From Streptomyces sp. ERV7 (GTDB lineage: Bacteria > Actinomycetota > Actinomycetes > Streptomycetales > Streptomycetaceae), in assembly GCF_001653515.1 (NCBI RefSeq), contig NZ_LYOY01000051.1, positions 640,001 through 704,000 of the forward strand: a DNA stretch of 64,000 bases, given 5' to 3'. This document shows positions 8,125-16,430 of the stretch, one piece after another. Both the position numbers and the translations under genes were made by a program. A model generated the notes under the pieces. That model did no database searches. It was given only the letters and a program-made list of their open reading frames with translations, and had not been told where the DNA came from. Numbering within the stretch: position 1 is the first letter of the stretch; the number at the start of each line of letters is the position of its first letter.

Positions 8125-8140
8125 AGTGGACTATACCTGT
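8125..8140. promoter_or_regulatory. DasR-like (dre-type) site upstream of the NgcE-type gene
   Basis: AGTGGACTATACCTGT is an imperfect palindrome. By my comparison it matches 11 of 16 positions of the dre consensus I remember (ACTGGTCTAGACCACT), including the core GG-CTA and ACC. It lies 222 nt before the ngcE start, with TTGACG just upstream (8116-8121). The 530-bp gap between GH92 (7831) and ngcE (8362) holds this, the GH92 control elements and the palindrome at 8292, and no gene that I can support. Confidence 0.4.
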
Positions 8141-8291
8141 CGGCGTCCGCTCCGCCGGGAAACCGGCGGGCTCGGGGGACGGGGGACGTCGGGGAAGCAA
8201 CGGCACGTCATCCTCCGCAATGTCCGACGTATCCGCTGCGTACCCTGCACTACCCAAGCTTCAGCACAACTGACCGCGGTGGCGGGGCCCT

Positions 8292-8305
8292 TCGCCTGCA
8301 GGCGA
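8292..8305. promoter_or_regulatory. 14-bp perfect palindrome in the ngcE leader
   Basis: TCGCCTGCAGGCGA is fully self-complementary and lies 57 nt before the ngcE start codon. It could be a regulator-binding site or a small mRNA stem; the regulator is unknown. Confidence 0.3.
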
Positions 8306-8361
8306 TTTGGTACGGGCGACCGGTACACCGCCTGAGTCCTGGAGAAGGCGAGGACTTGAGC

Positions 8362-9813
8362 ATGGGATCCACCTCCGCCCACGACAGCAATGAGGGCCTG
8401 GGCCGTCGCGATCTGATCAAGCGGTCCGCGGCGCTCGGTCTGATCACCGTTCCGGCGATGGGCTTCCTGTCCGCCTGTGCGAGCGGCGACAGCGGCGACG
8501 ACAAGAAGGTAGAGAAGGGCACCAAGTCCGACAAGAACCCGCTCGCGGTGAATGAGTCGGCCCCTCTCGACGTCGTCATCTTCGACGGCGGTTTCGGCAC
8601 CAAGTACGCCACCGACGCGAACGCCGTCTACCAGAAGGCGTTCCCGAAGGCGAAGATCAGTTTCCACAAGACGCAGAAGATCCAGTCGGAGCTCCAGCCC
8701 AAGTTCAACGGCGGCACCCCGCCGGACCTGATCGACAACTCGGGCGCCGAGCAGATGGACATGGGCGTACTGGTCGGAAAGAGCCAGCTCACCGATCTGA
8801 CCCCGCTCCTGGACGCACCCTCCATCGACGACCCGAGCAAGAAGGTCCGCGACACACTGCGGCCCGGCATCGTCGAGATGGGCCAGTTCGACGGCGACCA
8901 GTGCTGGATCTTCTACTACGCGTACACCGTGTACGGCGTCTGGTACTCGCAGACCGCGCTGGACAAGCTCGACGCGAAGTACCCCGAGACCTGGGACGAG
9001 ATGCTCGCCCTGTGCGCGAAGGCCAAGAAGCAGGGCATCGCGGGCTGGACCTACCCGGGCAAGTACCCGTACTACCTGCCGTTCTCGCTCTACCCGTTCA
9101 TCGCCAAGATCGGCGGCCGCGAGGTCCTGGACGCCATCGACAACCTGGAGCCGAAGGCCTGGGAGCACCCGGCCGTCAAGGCCGCGTTCGAGGCGTACTA
9201 CGAGCTCTACAAGAAGGGCTACATCCTCCAGGGCACCCCGGGCATGACCCACATCCAGTCGCAGACCGCCTGGACCAAGGGGCAGGCGCTGTTCATCCCG
9301 AACGGCTCCTGGGTGGAGAACGAGGCCGCTCCCACCACGCCCAAGGACTTCAAGATGATGGTGGGCGCGCCCTCCAGCCTGGACGGCGGCGACAAGCTGC
9401 CGTACGGCACCATCTGGGCGTCCGGCGGCGAGCCGTTCATCGTCCCGGCCAAGGCGAAGAACCCGGTCGGCGGTATGGAGCAGCTGCGCATCATGCTCAG
9501 CGAGGCCTCCTCCAAGAACTTCACCACCCAGGTGAAGTCGCTCTCCGCCTTCAACGGCGGCACCGACGGCCTGGCTCTGTCCACGGCCATGCAGTCCGGT
9601 GTCGACGCGCTGAAGAAGGCCGGCACGAACGTCGTCAACCCGCGGCTCCAGGACTGGTATGTGAAGCTCCAGAAGGAGCAGATCGGCGTCGCCGGTCTCG
9701 GTGAGATGATGGCGGGCCGCGCCACCCCGGCCGAGACCATCAAGAAGATCCAGGGGTACGCCGACAAGGCCGCCCAGGATCAGCACGTCAAGCACTACAA
9801 GCACAAGAAGTAG
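8362..9813 (+). CDS. ngcE: Sugar-binding lipoprotein of an NgcEFG-type ABC transporter
   Basis: A 483-residue extracellular solute-binding protein (family 1) that captures an oligosaccharide and delivers it to the permeases encoded next. The N-terminus has a twin-arginine motif (GRRDLIKRS) and a lipobox (GFLSAC), so it is probably exported by Tat and lipid-anchored. The ATG at 8362 is 8 nt after GAGG; the frame is open further upstream. ngcE, ngcF and ngcG are consecutive, and the ROK regulator follows. Streptomyces NgcE homologues bind N-acetylglucosamine or chitobiose, and S. coelicolor has this cluster beside rok7B7. The exact sugar is inferred from homology and the dre-like site. No ATPase gene is linked, as is usual for systems that share MsiK. 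Confidence 0.8.
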   Translation: MGSTSAHDSNEGLGRRDLIKRSAALGLITVPAMGFLSACASGDSGDDKKVEKGTKSDKNPLAVNESAPLDVVIFDGGFGTKYATDANAVYQKAFPKAKISFHKTQKIQSELQPKFNGGTPPDLIDNSGAEQMDMGVLVGKSQLTDLTPLLDAPSIDDPSKKVRDTLRPGIVEMGQFDGDQCWIFYYAYTVYGVWYSQTALDKLDAKYPETWDEMLALCAKAKKQGIAGWTYPGKYPYYLPFSLYPFIAKIGGREVLDAIDNLEPKAWEHPAVKAAFEAYYELYKKGYILQGTPGMTHIQSQTAWTKGQALFIPNGSWVENEAAPTTPKDFKMMVGAPSSLDGGDKLPYGTIWASGGEPFIVPAKAKNPVGGMEQLRIMLSEASSKNFTTQVKSLSAFNGGTDGLALSTAMQSGVDALKKAGTNVVNPRLQDWYVKLQKEQIGVAGLGEMMAGRATPAETIKKIQGYADKAAQDQHVKHYKHKK

Positions 9814-9871
9814 CGGCAGTGGTCAGGCGTCACCAGCGGCGGCACCCGCTAGAAGATCGGGGTCGGTAACC

Positions 9872-10798
9872 ATGCAACACGGCAAGTACCGGTTCATCGT
9901 GGGATTTCTGGTACTCCCACTGGCGTTGTACTCACTCTTCGTCATCTGGCCGTTCATCCAGTCCATCTACTACTCGTTCACGGACTGGACCGGTCTGAGC
10001 CCGGACTTCAAGATGGTCGGCTTCGACAACTACACGCGGATGTTCGACGACGACATCTTCTGGAAGTCGTTGCAGCACAGTCTGCTCTTCGTCCTGCTGC
10101 TGCCGCTGGTGACGCTGGGTCTCGCGCTCTTCTTCGCCTTCATGCTCAATGTCGGCGGGCGGCGCCGAAAGGGCGCCGCCATTACCGGAGTGCGCGGCTC
10201 CGGATTCTATAAAATCGCCTACTTCTTTCCTCAGGTGCTCTCGATCGCGATCGTCGCCCTGCTCTTCCAGTTCGCGTACAACCCCAACAACGGCGTGATC
10301 AACTCCGCGCTCAAGGGGGTCGGTCTCGGCAGCGTCCAGCCGAACTGGCTGGGCGACCCGGATCTGGCGCTGTACTGCGTGATGGCCGTGCTCGTCTGGT
10401 CCACGGTCGGATTCTTCGTGGTGCTGTTCTCGGCCGGAATGGCGTCGATCCCCAGGGACTTCTACGAGGCGGCGCTGCTCGACGGGGCCAGCCGCTTCAC
10501 CACGTTCTTCCGGATCACCCTGCCGCTGCTCTGGGACACCGTGCAGTCCGGCTGGGTCTACATGGGCATCCTCGCCCTCGGCGCCGAGGCCTTCGCCTCC
10601 GTGCAGATCATGACGGTGGGCCCGGGCGGCCCCGACTACTCGACCACGGTCCTGCCGCTCTACGTCTATCAGTCGGCGTTCCGCGACGGTCAGGCCGGAT
10701 ACGCGACCACGATCGGTGTCGCGCTGCTCGTCGTCACGCTGCTGTTCGCGGCGGTAGTGATGCGACTGGGCCGGCGCGAGCGGCTGGAGTTCTCATGA
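9872..10798 (+). CDS. ngcF: ABC sugar transporter permease, NgcF type
   Basis: A 308-residue MalF-like inner-membrane permease with six predicted hydrophobic segments. The EAA loop is visible as DFYEAALLDGASRFTTFFRITLP near residues 195-215, the contact site for the shared ATPase. The start ATG follows a GGGG-containing site. The stop overlaps the ngcG start (ATGA at 10795), so the two permeases are translationally coupled. Confidence 0.85.
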   Translation: MQHGKYRFIVGFLVLPLALYSLFVIWPFIQSIYYSFTDWTGLSPDFKMVGFDNYTRMFDDDIFWKSLQHSLLFVLLLPLVTLGLALFFAFMLNVGGRRRKGAAITGVRGSGFYKIAYFFPQVLSIAIVALLFQFAYNPNNGVINSALKGVGLGSVQPNWLGDPDLALYCVMAVLVWSTVGFFVVLFSAGMASIPRDFYEAALLDGASRFTTFFRITLPLLWDTVQSGWVYMGILALGAEAFASVQIMTVGPGGPDYSTTVLPLYVYQSAFRDGQAGYATTIGVALLVVTLLFAAVVMRLGRRERLEFS

Positions 10799-11709
10799 CC
10801 ACTGACACCTCGACTGCCGACCTCGCCGAGGAGCGTCCGCCCGTGGCCAAGCAGGCGGCACCCGCGAAGAAGGAGAAGAAGGGCGAGGGCCTCGTCCTCA
10901 ACGTCTTCTCGCACGGCGTGCTCATCCTCTGGGCGTTCATGGTCGTCATCCCGCTGCTCTGGGCGGTCATGGCGTCCTTCAAGGACGACAACTCGATCCT
11001 GTCCACCCCCTGGGCGCTCCCGGACAAGCTGCACTTCGACAACTGGTCGCGGGCCTGGACGCAGGCCCATATGAGTGACTACTTCGTCAACACCATCCTG
11101 GTGGTGGGCGGCTCGCTCATCGGCACGCTGCTGCTCGGCTCGATGGCCGCGTACGTACTGGCGCGCTTCGACTTCCCCGGGAACCGGTTCATCTACTACC
11201 TGTTCATCGGTGGGATGAGCTTCCCGATCATGCTGGCCCTGGTGCCGCTGTTCTACGTGATGAACAACCTGAGCCTGCTGAACACCACGCACGGCCTGAT
11301 CCTGGTCTACATCGCGTACTCGCTGCCGTTCACGGTCTTCTTCCTCACCTCGTTCTTCCGGACGCTGCCCACCTCGGTCGCCGAGGCCGCGATGATCGAC
11401 GGCGCCTCGCACACCCGTACCTTCTTCCAGGTGATGCTGCCGATGGCCCGTCCGGGTCTGATCAGCGTGGGCATCTTCAACTTCCTGGGGCAGTGGAACC
11501 AGTACATGCTGCCGACGGTCCTCAACACGGACCCGGACAAGCGGGTGCTCTCCCAGGGCCTGGTCGAGCTCGCGACCAGCCAGGGGTACAAGGGCGACTG
11601 GTCCGGGCTGATGGCGGGCCTGGTGATGGCGATGCTGCCGGTGCTCGCCGCGTACATCGTCTTCCAGCGCCAGGTCGTCGCGGGACTCACCGCGGGGGCG
11701 CTCAAATAG
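10795..11709 (+). CDS. ngcG: ABC sugar transporter permease, NgcG type
   Basis: A 304-residue MalG-like permease and partner of NgcF. A hydrophilic N-terminus (about 40 residues with a Lys-rich stretch) precedes the membrane segments. The EAA motif reads SVAEAAMIDGASHTRTFFQV. It overlaps ngcF by 4 nt and is followed 25 nt later by a strong terminator, so it closes the ngcEFG operon. No ATP-binding subunit is encoded here. Confidence 0.85.
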   Translation: MTTDTSTADLAEERPPVAKQAAPAKKEKKGEGLVLNVFSHGVLILWAFMVVIPLLWAVMASFKDDNSILSTPWALPDKLHFDNWSRAWTQAHMSDYFVNTILVVGGSLIGTLLLGSMAAYVLARFDFPGNRFIYYLFIGGMSFPIMLALVPLFYVMNNLSLLNTTHGLILVYIAYSLPFTVFFLTSFFRTLPTSVAEAAMIDGASHTRTFFQVMLPMARPGLISVGIFNFLGQWNQYMLPTVLNTDPDKRVLSQGLVELATSQGYKGDWSGLMAGLVMAMLPVLAAYIVFQRQVVAGLTAGALK

Positions 11710-11733
11710 CGGTACATCACGCTCCGTATCCAC

Positions 11734-11776
11734 CACGGGACCGCCCGTCGGCGACACGCCGACGGGCGGTCCCGTG
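11734..11776 (+). terminator. Terminator of the ngcEFG operon
   Basis: A perfect 20-bp stem (CACGGGACCGCCCGTCGGCG and its complement) with a 3-nt loop lies just after ngcG. Confidence 0.85.
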
Positions 11777-11926
11777 CTATGTCCCACTGCTCAGGTCTTG
11801 ACGGGAGACAACCCGAAAGGCTCAGCTTAGAGTTCACATGTTGGAGATAGGGCGGGGCCTCAAAGCTGCGGCCCCGTGCGGGGGCGGCCGTCGTGCCGCC
11901 TGCCTACGGCAGGAGTGGATGAGTCG

Positions 11927-13126
11927 ATGGAGACTCCGGGGTCGCAGACGTCATTGCACCGGGCCAATCTGGAGCGGGTCGTACGCGCGGTGCGCATGGC
12001 GGGCTCGCTCACCCAGGCCGAGATCGCCAGGACCACGGGCCTCTCCGCGGCCACGGTCTCCAATATCGTTCGTGAACTGAAGGACAGTGGAACCGTCGAG
12101 GTCACACCCACCTCGGCAGGCGGCCGCCGGGCCCGCAGCGTCTCGCTCAGCGGCTCCGCCGGCATCGTCATCGGCGTCGACTTCGGCCACACCCATCTGC
12201 GCGTCGCGGTCGGCAACCTGGCCCACCAGGTGCTCGCCGAGGAGTCCGAACCGCTGGATGTCGACGCCTCCTCCGCGCAGGGCTTCGGCCGGGCGGAAGA
12301 GCTGGTCACCCGCCTGATCGCGGCCACCGGCATCGGCCACGACAAGGTCATCGGCGTGGGCCTGGGCGTGCCCGGCCCCATCGACGTCGTGTCCGGCACG
12401 CTGGGCTCCACGTCCATCCTGCCGGGCTGGACCGGCATCAACCCCAGCGAGGAGCTCTCGGGCCGTCTGGGCGTGCCGGTGTACGTCGACAACGACGCCA
12501 ACCTGGGCGCGCTGGGTGAGCTGGTATGGGGCAGCGGGCGCGGGGTCAAGGACCTCGCGTACATCAAGGTGGCGAGCGGTGTCGGCGCCGGTCTGGTGAT
12601 CGACGGGCAGATCTACCGGGGCCCGGGCGGCACGGCCGGCGAGATCGGGCACATCACCCTGGACGAGTCGGGCCCGGTGTGCCGCTGCGGCAACCGGGGC
12701 TGCCTGGAGACCTTCACGGCGGCGCGGTACGTGCTGCCGCTGCTCCAGTCCAGCCACGGGGCCGATCTGACCATGGAGCGCGTGGTCCAGCTGGCCCGCG
12801 AGGGCGACCCCGGCTGCCGGCGTGTCGTGGCGGACGTGGGCCGCCACATCGGCAGCGGTGTCGCCAACCTCTGCAATCTGCTCAACCCCAGCCGGGTGGT
12901 GCTCGGCGGCGATCTGGCGGAGGCCGGGGAGCTGGTCCTGGGGCCCATCAGGGACTCCGTGTCGCGTTACGCCATCCCCAGTGCGGCTAGGCAGCTTTCG
13001 GTCCTTCCGGGTGCCCTGGGCGGCCGCGCCGAGGTGCTCGGCGCGCTGGCTCTGGTACTGAGTGAAATGGGCGATTCGACCCTGCTTGAGAGTGCTCTCC
13101 CCGCCGGGACTCCTGCGTTCACTTAG
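11927..13126 (+). CDS. rok7B7: ROK-family transcriptional regulator, Rok7B7 type
   Basis: A 399-residue regulator with an N-terminal winged HTH (LTQAEIARTTGLSAATVSNIV, residues about 28-48) and a ROK sugar-kinase-like domain: DFGHTHLRV, GVGLGVPGPID, VDNDANLGALGE, GTAGEIGH and the zinc motif CRCGNRGCLE. The ATG at 11927 follows AGGAG by 11 nt. In S. coelicolor the homologous gene lies between ngcEFG and xylFGH and influences xylose use, carbon catabolite repression and antibiotic production. Here it keeps its ngc neighbour, but only a fragment of xylF follows. Confidence 0.85.
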   Translation: METPGSQTSLHRANLERVVRAVRMAGSLTQAEIARTTGLSAATVSNIVRELKDSGTVEVTPTSAGGRRARSVSLSGSAGIVIGVDFGHTHLRVAVGNLAHQVLAEESEPLDVDASSAQGFGRAEELVTRLIAATGIGHDKVIGVGLGVPGPIDVVSGTLGSTSILPGWTGINPSEELSGRLGVPVYVDNDANLGALGELVWGSGRGVKDLAYIKVASGVGAGLVIDGQIYRGPGGTAGEIGHITLDESGPVCRCGNRGCLETFTAARYVLPLLQSSHGADLTMERVVQLAREGDPGCRRVVADVGRHIGSGVANLCNLLNPSRVVLGGDLAEAGELVLGPIRDSVSRYAIPSAARQLSVLPGALGGRAEVLGALALVLSEMGDSTLLESALPAGTPAFT

Positions 13127-13139
13127 ATAACGGATGGCA

Positions 13140-13246
13140 CCGTTGTCATCTCGTTAAGGATTTACTCCTTGACGGTGGCCCCGCAGCCGAGTTGACTTCC
13201 AGCCACCTCGGCCGCAACGTCGCGGCCTCGTCAGGGAGGTTTCAGA
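13140..13246 (+). promoter_or_regulatory. Upstream region of the truncated xylF copy
   Basis: About 105 bp between rok7B7 and the xylF fragment closely resemble 30637-30745 before the intact xylF. Shared blocks are TTGTCATCTCGTTAAGG, TTCCAGCCACCTCGGCCG and GTCAGGGAGGTT, the last being the ribosome-binding site. The block holds AAGGATTTACTCCTT, an inverted repeat. It probably carries the sugar-regulated xylF promoter. Confidence 0.55.
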
Positions 13247-13528
13247 ATGAACACGCGTATGCGTCGTGCCGCCGTGGCCGTGGCCGCCACCGCGATGGCC
13301 GTCTCTCTCGCCGCCTGCGGAAGCGCCAAGGAGTCGGGCGACAAGACGAAGGAGTCGACCGGCTCCAAGAAGGGCGACGCCCTCAAGATCGGTCTGCTCC
13401 TGCCGGAGAACCAGACCGCGCGCTACGAGAAGTTCGACAAGCCGCTCATCGAGAAGAAGGTCAGCGAGCTGACCAACGGCAAGGGCAAGGTCGTCTACGC
13501 GAACGCGAAGCAGGACGCGACGACGCAG
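13247..13528 (+). pseudogene. xylF: Truncated xylose-type sugar-binding lipoprotein (xylF remnant)
   Basis: The first 94 codons match the N-terminus of the intact protein at 30746: a lipobox (SLAACG), then DALKIGLLLPENQTARYEKF, DKPLIEKKVSELT and VVYANAKQDA. Homology stops at about 13528. From there the frame reads through antisense ligase sequence for about 24 residues to a stop near 13603. About 270 residues of the periplasmic-binding fold are missing, so the product cannot bind sugar. Nucleotide identity to the intact copy looks like roughly 85% by eye, so this is not a recent exact duplicate. The promoter region and ribosome-binding site are kept, so a short lipopeptide could still be made. 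Confidence 0.85.
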
Positions 13529-13947
13529 ACGCCCCCCTCCCCCACTCCCAGGCCGCGGAGTCCCGTGGCGACCCGGGCGCTGAGCCGCGCCGTCTCGCGG
13601 TAGCCGAGCCGTCCCCGGGTGCCGTCCTCGCGCTCCCAGCGCAGCGCGGTGGCGTCCGGCTGACCGTGCCGCACATGGCGCTCCAGACAGGAGTCGACCA
13701 GGTTGGTCCGCCCGCCGGGGAACCAGCGGGTGGCGGCGATCCCGCCGCGCCCGTCGCGGGCGCACAGCGGCTGCTCGTGCCAGACGATGCCCATGTCGCG
13801 GGCGGCGGTGGACCAGTACCACTCCGGGTCCGCGACCGAGCGGCGCTGCAACGCGCGGTAGCCGTCCACGCCGTGGGCCCGGCAGAACCGGGCGACGTTG
13901 CTGTGCTCGGCCAGCTCCCGGCCGGGGTACCAGACGTACTCGCCCAT
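13529..13947 (-). pseudogene. Truncated AMP-dependent acyl-CoA (acetyl-CoA-type) synthetase
   Basis: The ATG at 13947 overlaps the stop of the thiolase (TGATG), so this was the third gene of a coupled operon. It encodes the N-terminal acetyl-CoA-synthetase domain (WYPGRELAEHSNVARFC, DPEWYWSTAARDMGI, WFPGGRTNLVDSCLERH) and the beginning of the AMP-binding domain (ATGLRGLGVGEGG). It ends at about 13529, where it meets the xylF remnant head-on; the frame then continues into antisense xylF. The nucleotide-binding P-loop and all catalytic motifs are absent, so it is inactive. Both genes are cut at the same base, so the join removed the 3' ends of both. Confidence 0.8.
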
Positions 13948-15119
13948 CAGCGCGCCTCCGGGTTCTCGATGAGCGCGGCGATGCCCTGTCCGCCGCCGAT
14001 GCACAGCGCGACGACGGCGAACCGCCCGCCGGTGCGGCGCAGTTCGTGGGCGGCCTTGAGCAGCAGGATCGTTCCCGTCGCGCCGATCGGATGGCCGAGC
14101 GCGATCGCCCCGCCGTTCGGGTTGACCCGGTCGGGGTCCAGCTTGAGGTCGTCGAGTACGGCCAGGACCTGCGCGGCGAACGCCTCGTTGAGCTCGACCA
14201 CCGCGATGTCGTCGACGTCGAGCCCCGCGCGCCGCAGCAGCTTCCTGATGGCTCCGGCGGGCGCGAAGCCCATGATCTCCGGTTCCAGGGCGGTGACCAC
14301 CACATCGCGCAGCCAGCACAGGGGGGCGGTCCCGGCCCGTAGATCCGTGCCGCGCGTCATCACCACGGCGGCGGCCCCGTCGTTGATCCCGGCCGAGTTC
14401 CCGGCGGTGACGGTGCCGTCCGGTGCGAACGCGGGGTCGAGCCCGGCGAGCCGTTCCTCGGTGGTGCCGGGGCGCGGGTGCTCGTCCTGCTCGACGGTGC
14501 CGTCCGGGGTGAGTACGGGAACGACCTGCCCCGCGAACCGCCCCTGCTCCAGGGCCTCGGCGGCGCACCGCTGGCTCCGGGCGGCCCAGCTGTCCTGGCG
14601 CGCCCGGGAGATGGCGAACCGGGCGGCCACCGCCTCACCCGTCAGCCCCATCGGGCCGTGCGCGAAGGGGTCGGTGACCAGCGAGAACGTCCCGTCGATC
14701 CGGGGGGTGCCGGGAAGTTCACCGGCGGCGCGCTCGCCGTAGTCGAGCATCGGCTGACGGGTCATCGACTCATTGCCGCCGGCCACCATCACCTGCGCCT
14801 CGCCCAGGGCGAGCGTCTGCGCGGCGGACCAGACGGCCTGGAGGCCCGAGCCGCACAGCCGGTTGACGTTGTACGCGCGGACGTCGACCGGCAGCCCGGC
14901 CGCCAGGGCCGCGCGCCGCGCGTTGAAGGCGTCCGGCCCCACCTGGCCGACGCAGCCGAGGACGACCTCGTCGACGGCGTGCAGGTCGACCCCGGCGCGC
15001 AGCAGGGCCTCCTGGATCACCAGGGCGCCGAGCCGGTGCGCCGGCATCGACCGCAGCGCTCCCTTGAAACGTCCGACGGGTGTGCGCACCCCGTGGACGA
15101 CGGCGATGTCGGTCAGCAT
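13947..15119 (-). CDS. Acetyl-CoA C-acyltransferase (thiolase)
   Basis: A 390-residue thiolase that condenses or cleaves acyl-CoA/3-ketoacyl-CoA. All signatures are present: the acyl-accepting Cys in NRLCGSGLQAV (near residue 88), NEAFAAQVLAV, GHPIGATG and the C-terminal Cys of ALCIGGGQG. The ATG at 15119 overlaps the stop of the upstream hydrolase (TGATG), and its own stop overlaps the ligase remnant, giving a tightly coupled three-gene operon under the divergent TetR gene. The set (hydrolase, thiolase, CoA ligase) suggests catabolism of a carboxylic acid or ring-cleavage product; the substrate is not evident. Confidence 0.88.
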   Translation of the reverse strand: MLTDIAVVHGVRTPVGRFKGALRSMPAHRLGALVIQEALLRAGVDLHAVDEVVLGCVGQVGPDAFNARRAALAAGLPVDVRAYNVNRLCGSGLQAVWSAAQTLALGEAQVMVAGGNESMTRQPMLDYGERAAGELPGTPRIDGTFSLVTDPFAHGPMGLTGEAVAARFAISRARQDSWAARSQRCAAEALEQGRFAGQVVPVLTPDGTVEQDEHPRPGTTEERLAGLDPAFAPDGTVTAGNSAGINDGAAAVVMTRGTDLRAGTAPLCWLRDVVVTALEPEIMGFAPAGAIRKLLRRAGLDVDDIAVVELNEAFAAQVLAVLDDLKLDPDRVNPNGGAIALGHPIGATGTILLLKAAHELRRTGGRFAVVALCIGGGQGIAALIENPEAR

Positions 15120-16315
15120 CAGATCCCCCGCTCTTCGAGCCAGTCGAACACCCGCTGGTGGAAGTGGAGGGCCGCGCCCTCCTGGCAGTGCTCGCCGGAG
15201 CCGTCGGCGGCGGCGAACCGGATGAGGTCCTTCTCGCCGCGCAGGGCCGCGTGGACCCGCTGCGCCTCGCCGCGCGCGACCACGTCGTTCTCGGCGTCCA
15301 GGACCAGCGTCGGGCAGGTGATGCGCTCCGCCACGCCGTCGAGGTTGTACGGCATACAGGCGCGCAGGGCCTCGGCCGGGGTCTTGGACCCGAAGGCCCA
15401 CATGCCGTGCCGCAGGAACCAGCGCAGCTGGGTGCTGTGGGACATGGCCACCGCCAGGGCGGGCCCGGCGACCTCGTCGCGGCTCTCGGTGACCCATTCG
15501 GCCAGGTGCGAGGGAATGCCCGTCAGGGGCAGCCGGTAGAAGTCGTAGATGCCGTTGTGCAGGACGCAGGCGGCGAAGCGGCGTTCGAAGGCGGCGGCCC
15601 GGGCGCCGAGGAGTCCGCCGAAGCTGGTGCCGAACAGGACCAGGCGCCCGGGGTCGACGCCGGGCAGGGTGAGCGCGTGGTCGACCACCGGGGTGACGAC
15701 CGCCTCCCAGTCGTGCCGGAAGGCGAGGCCCTGCTCGCGGCGCACCGACTGCTGGCCGGGCCCCTCGAACGCGAGCACGTGGTAGCCGCGGCGCAGGGCG
15801 CCCGCGCCGACCATGAAGTACAGCTCCTCCAGGGTGGAGTCATAGCCTCCGTGGTGGATCACGGTGGGCCGGGGCCGGTCCGCGGGTCCGGCGAGGAAGA
15901 GGTAGCCCGGCAGGGTCGTGCCCTCGTACGGGATGCGCAGCGGGAGGACCGGGGTGTCGAACAGCGCGGCGGCGCGGGCGAAGGTCTCGCGCGAGTGCCA
16001 GGCCAGGCGGTCCGACTCCCGGTCGAGGTCGCGGTCCTCGACGCGGAAGAAGTCGGCCGTGCGGTAGTAGTTGGACGCCCGCAGCAGCGCCTCGCGCGCG
16101 CTCACCCGGTGTCCGGCGGCCAGTGCGTCGTCGCCGGTGCGGTGCAGTCGCGCGGCGGTGGCCGACCAGGCGCGGCACCAGGCGGCCTCGTTGCCGTCGG
16201 GGATGCCCTCGCAGGTGACGAGCACCTCGCCGAGATCCGCGCCCCCGCAGACGGCGTGTCCCGCCGTGCGCAGCGCCTGGAAGGAGAACGCCTTGTCGTC
16301 GAAGAGGAACTTCAC
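15119..16315 (-). CDS. Alpha/beta hydrolase of the dihydropseudooxynicotine-hydrolase/FrsA-like type
   Basis: A 398-residue hydrolase with an N-terminal helical cap (about 1-120) and an alpha/beta core. The nucleophile elbow is GTSFGG, with HHGGYDS as oxyanion-side motif, LVLDAENDVVA carrying the acid and GEHCQEGA the His. This resembles C-C-bond hydrolases such as dihydropseudooxynicotine hydrolase and 2-oxo-acid cleaving enzymes. The GTG at 16315 follows GGGAGG by about 6 nt and is preferred to an ATG at 16402 that would cross the operator. It is the first gene of the operon and lies divergent to tetR, with two operator-like inverted repeats between them. Confidence 0.75.
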   Translation of the reverse strand: MKFLFDDKAFSFQALRTAGHAVCGGADLGEVLVTCEGIPDGNEAAWCRAWSATAARLHRTGDDALAAGHRVSAREALLRASNYYRTADFFRVEDRDLDRESDRLAWHSRETFARAAALFDTPVLPLRIPYEGTTLPGYLFLAGPADRPRPTVIHHGGYDSTLEELYFMVGAGALRRGYHVLAFEGPGQQSVRREQGLAFRHDWEAVVTPVVDHALTLPGVDPGRLVLFGTSFGGLLGARAAAFERRFAACVLHNGIYDFYRLPLTGIPSHLAEWVTESRDEVAGPALAVAMSHSTQLRWFLRHGMWAFGSKTPAEALRACMPYNLDGVAERITCPTLVLDAENDVVARGEAQRVHAALRGEKDLIRFAAADGSGEHCQEGAALHFHQRVFDWLEERGI

Positions 16316-16341
16316 CGCGGGCCTCCCGCCGAACCACGGAA

Positions 16342-16359
16342 CGGAACGGCACCGTTCCG
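16342..16359. promoter_or_regulatory. TetR operator, hydrolase-proximal
   Basis: CGGAACGG-CA-CCGTTCCG is an inverted repeat with perfect 8-bp arms, 27 nt before the hydrolase start. Confidence 0.55.
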
Positions 16360-16391
16360 GCTCGTAGGGCGCGAACGTACACCCGCCACTC

Positions 16392-16417
16392 ACGGAACGC
16401 AACCGTTCCGTTCCGTG
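16392..16417. promoter_or_regulatory. TetR operator, tetR-proximal
   Basis: ACGGAACG-CAAC-CGTTCCGT (16392-16411) shares the GGAACG/CGTTCC half-sites with 16342-16359. An alternative pairing CACGGAAC / GTTCCGTG reaches 16417. It sits just upstream of the TetR start, as expected for autoregulation. Confidence 0.6.
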
Positions 16418-16430
16418 TTAGTCTCCGATC

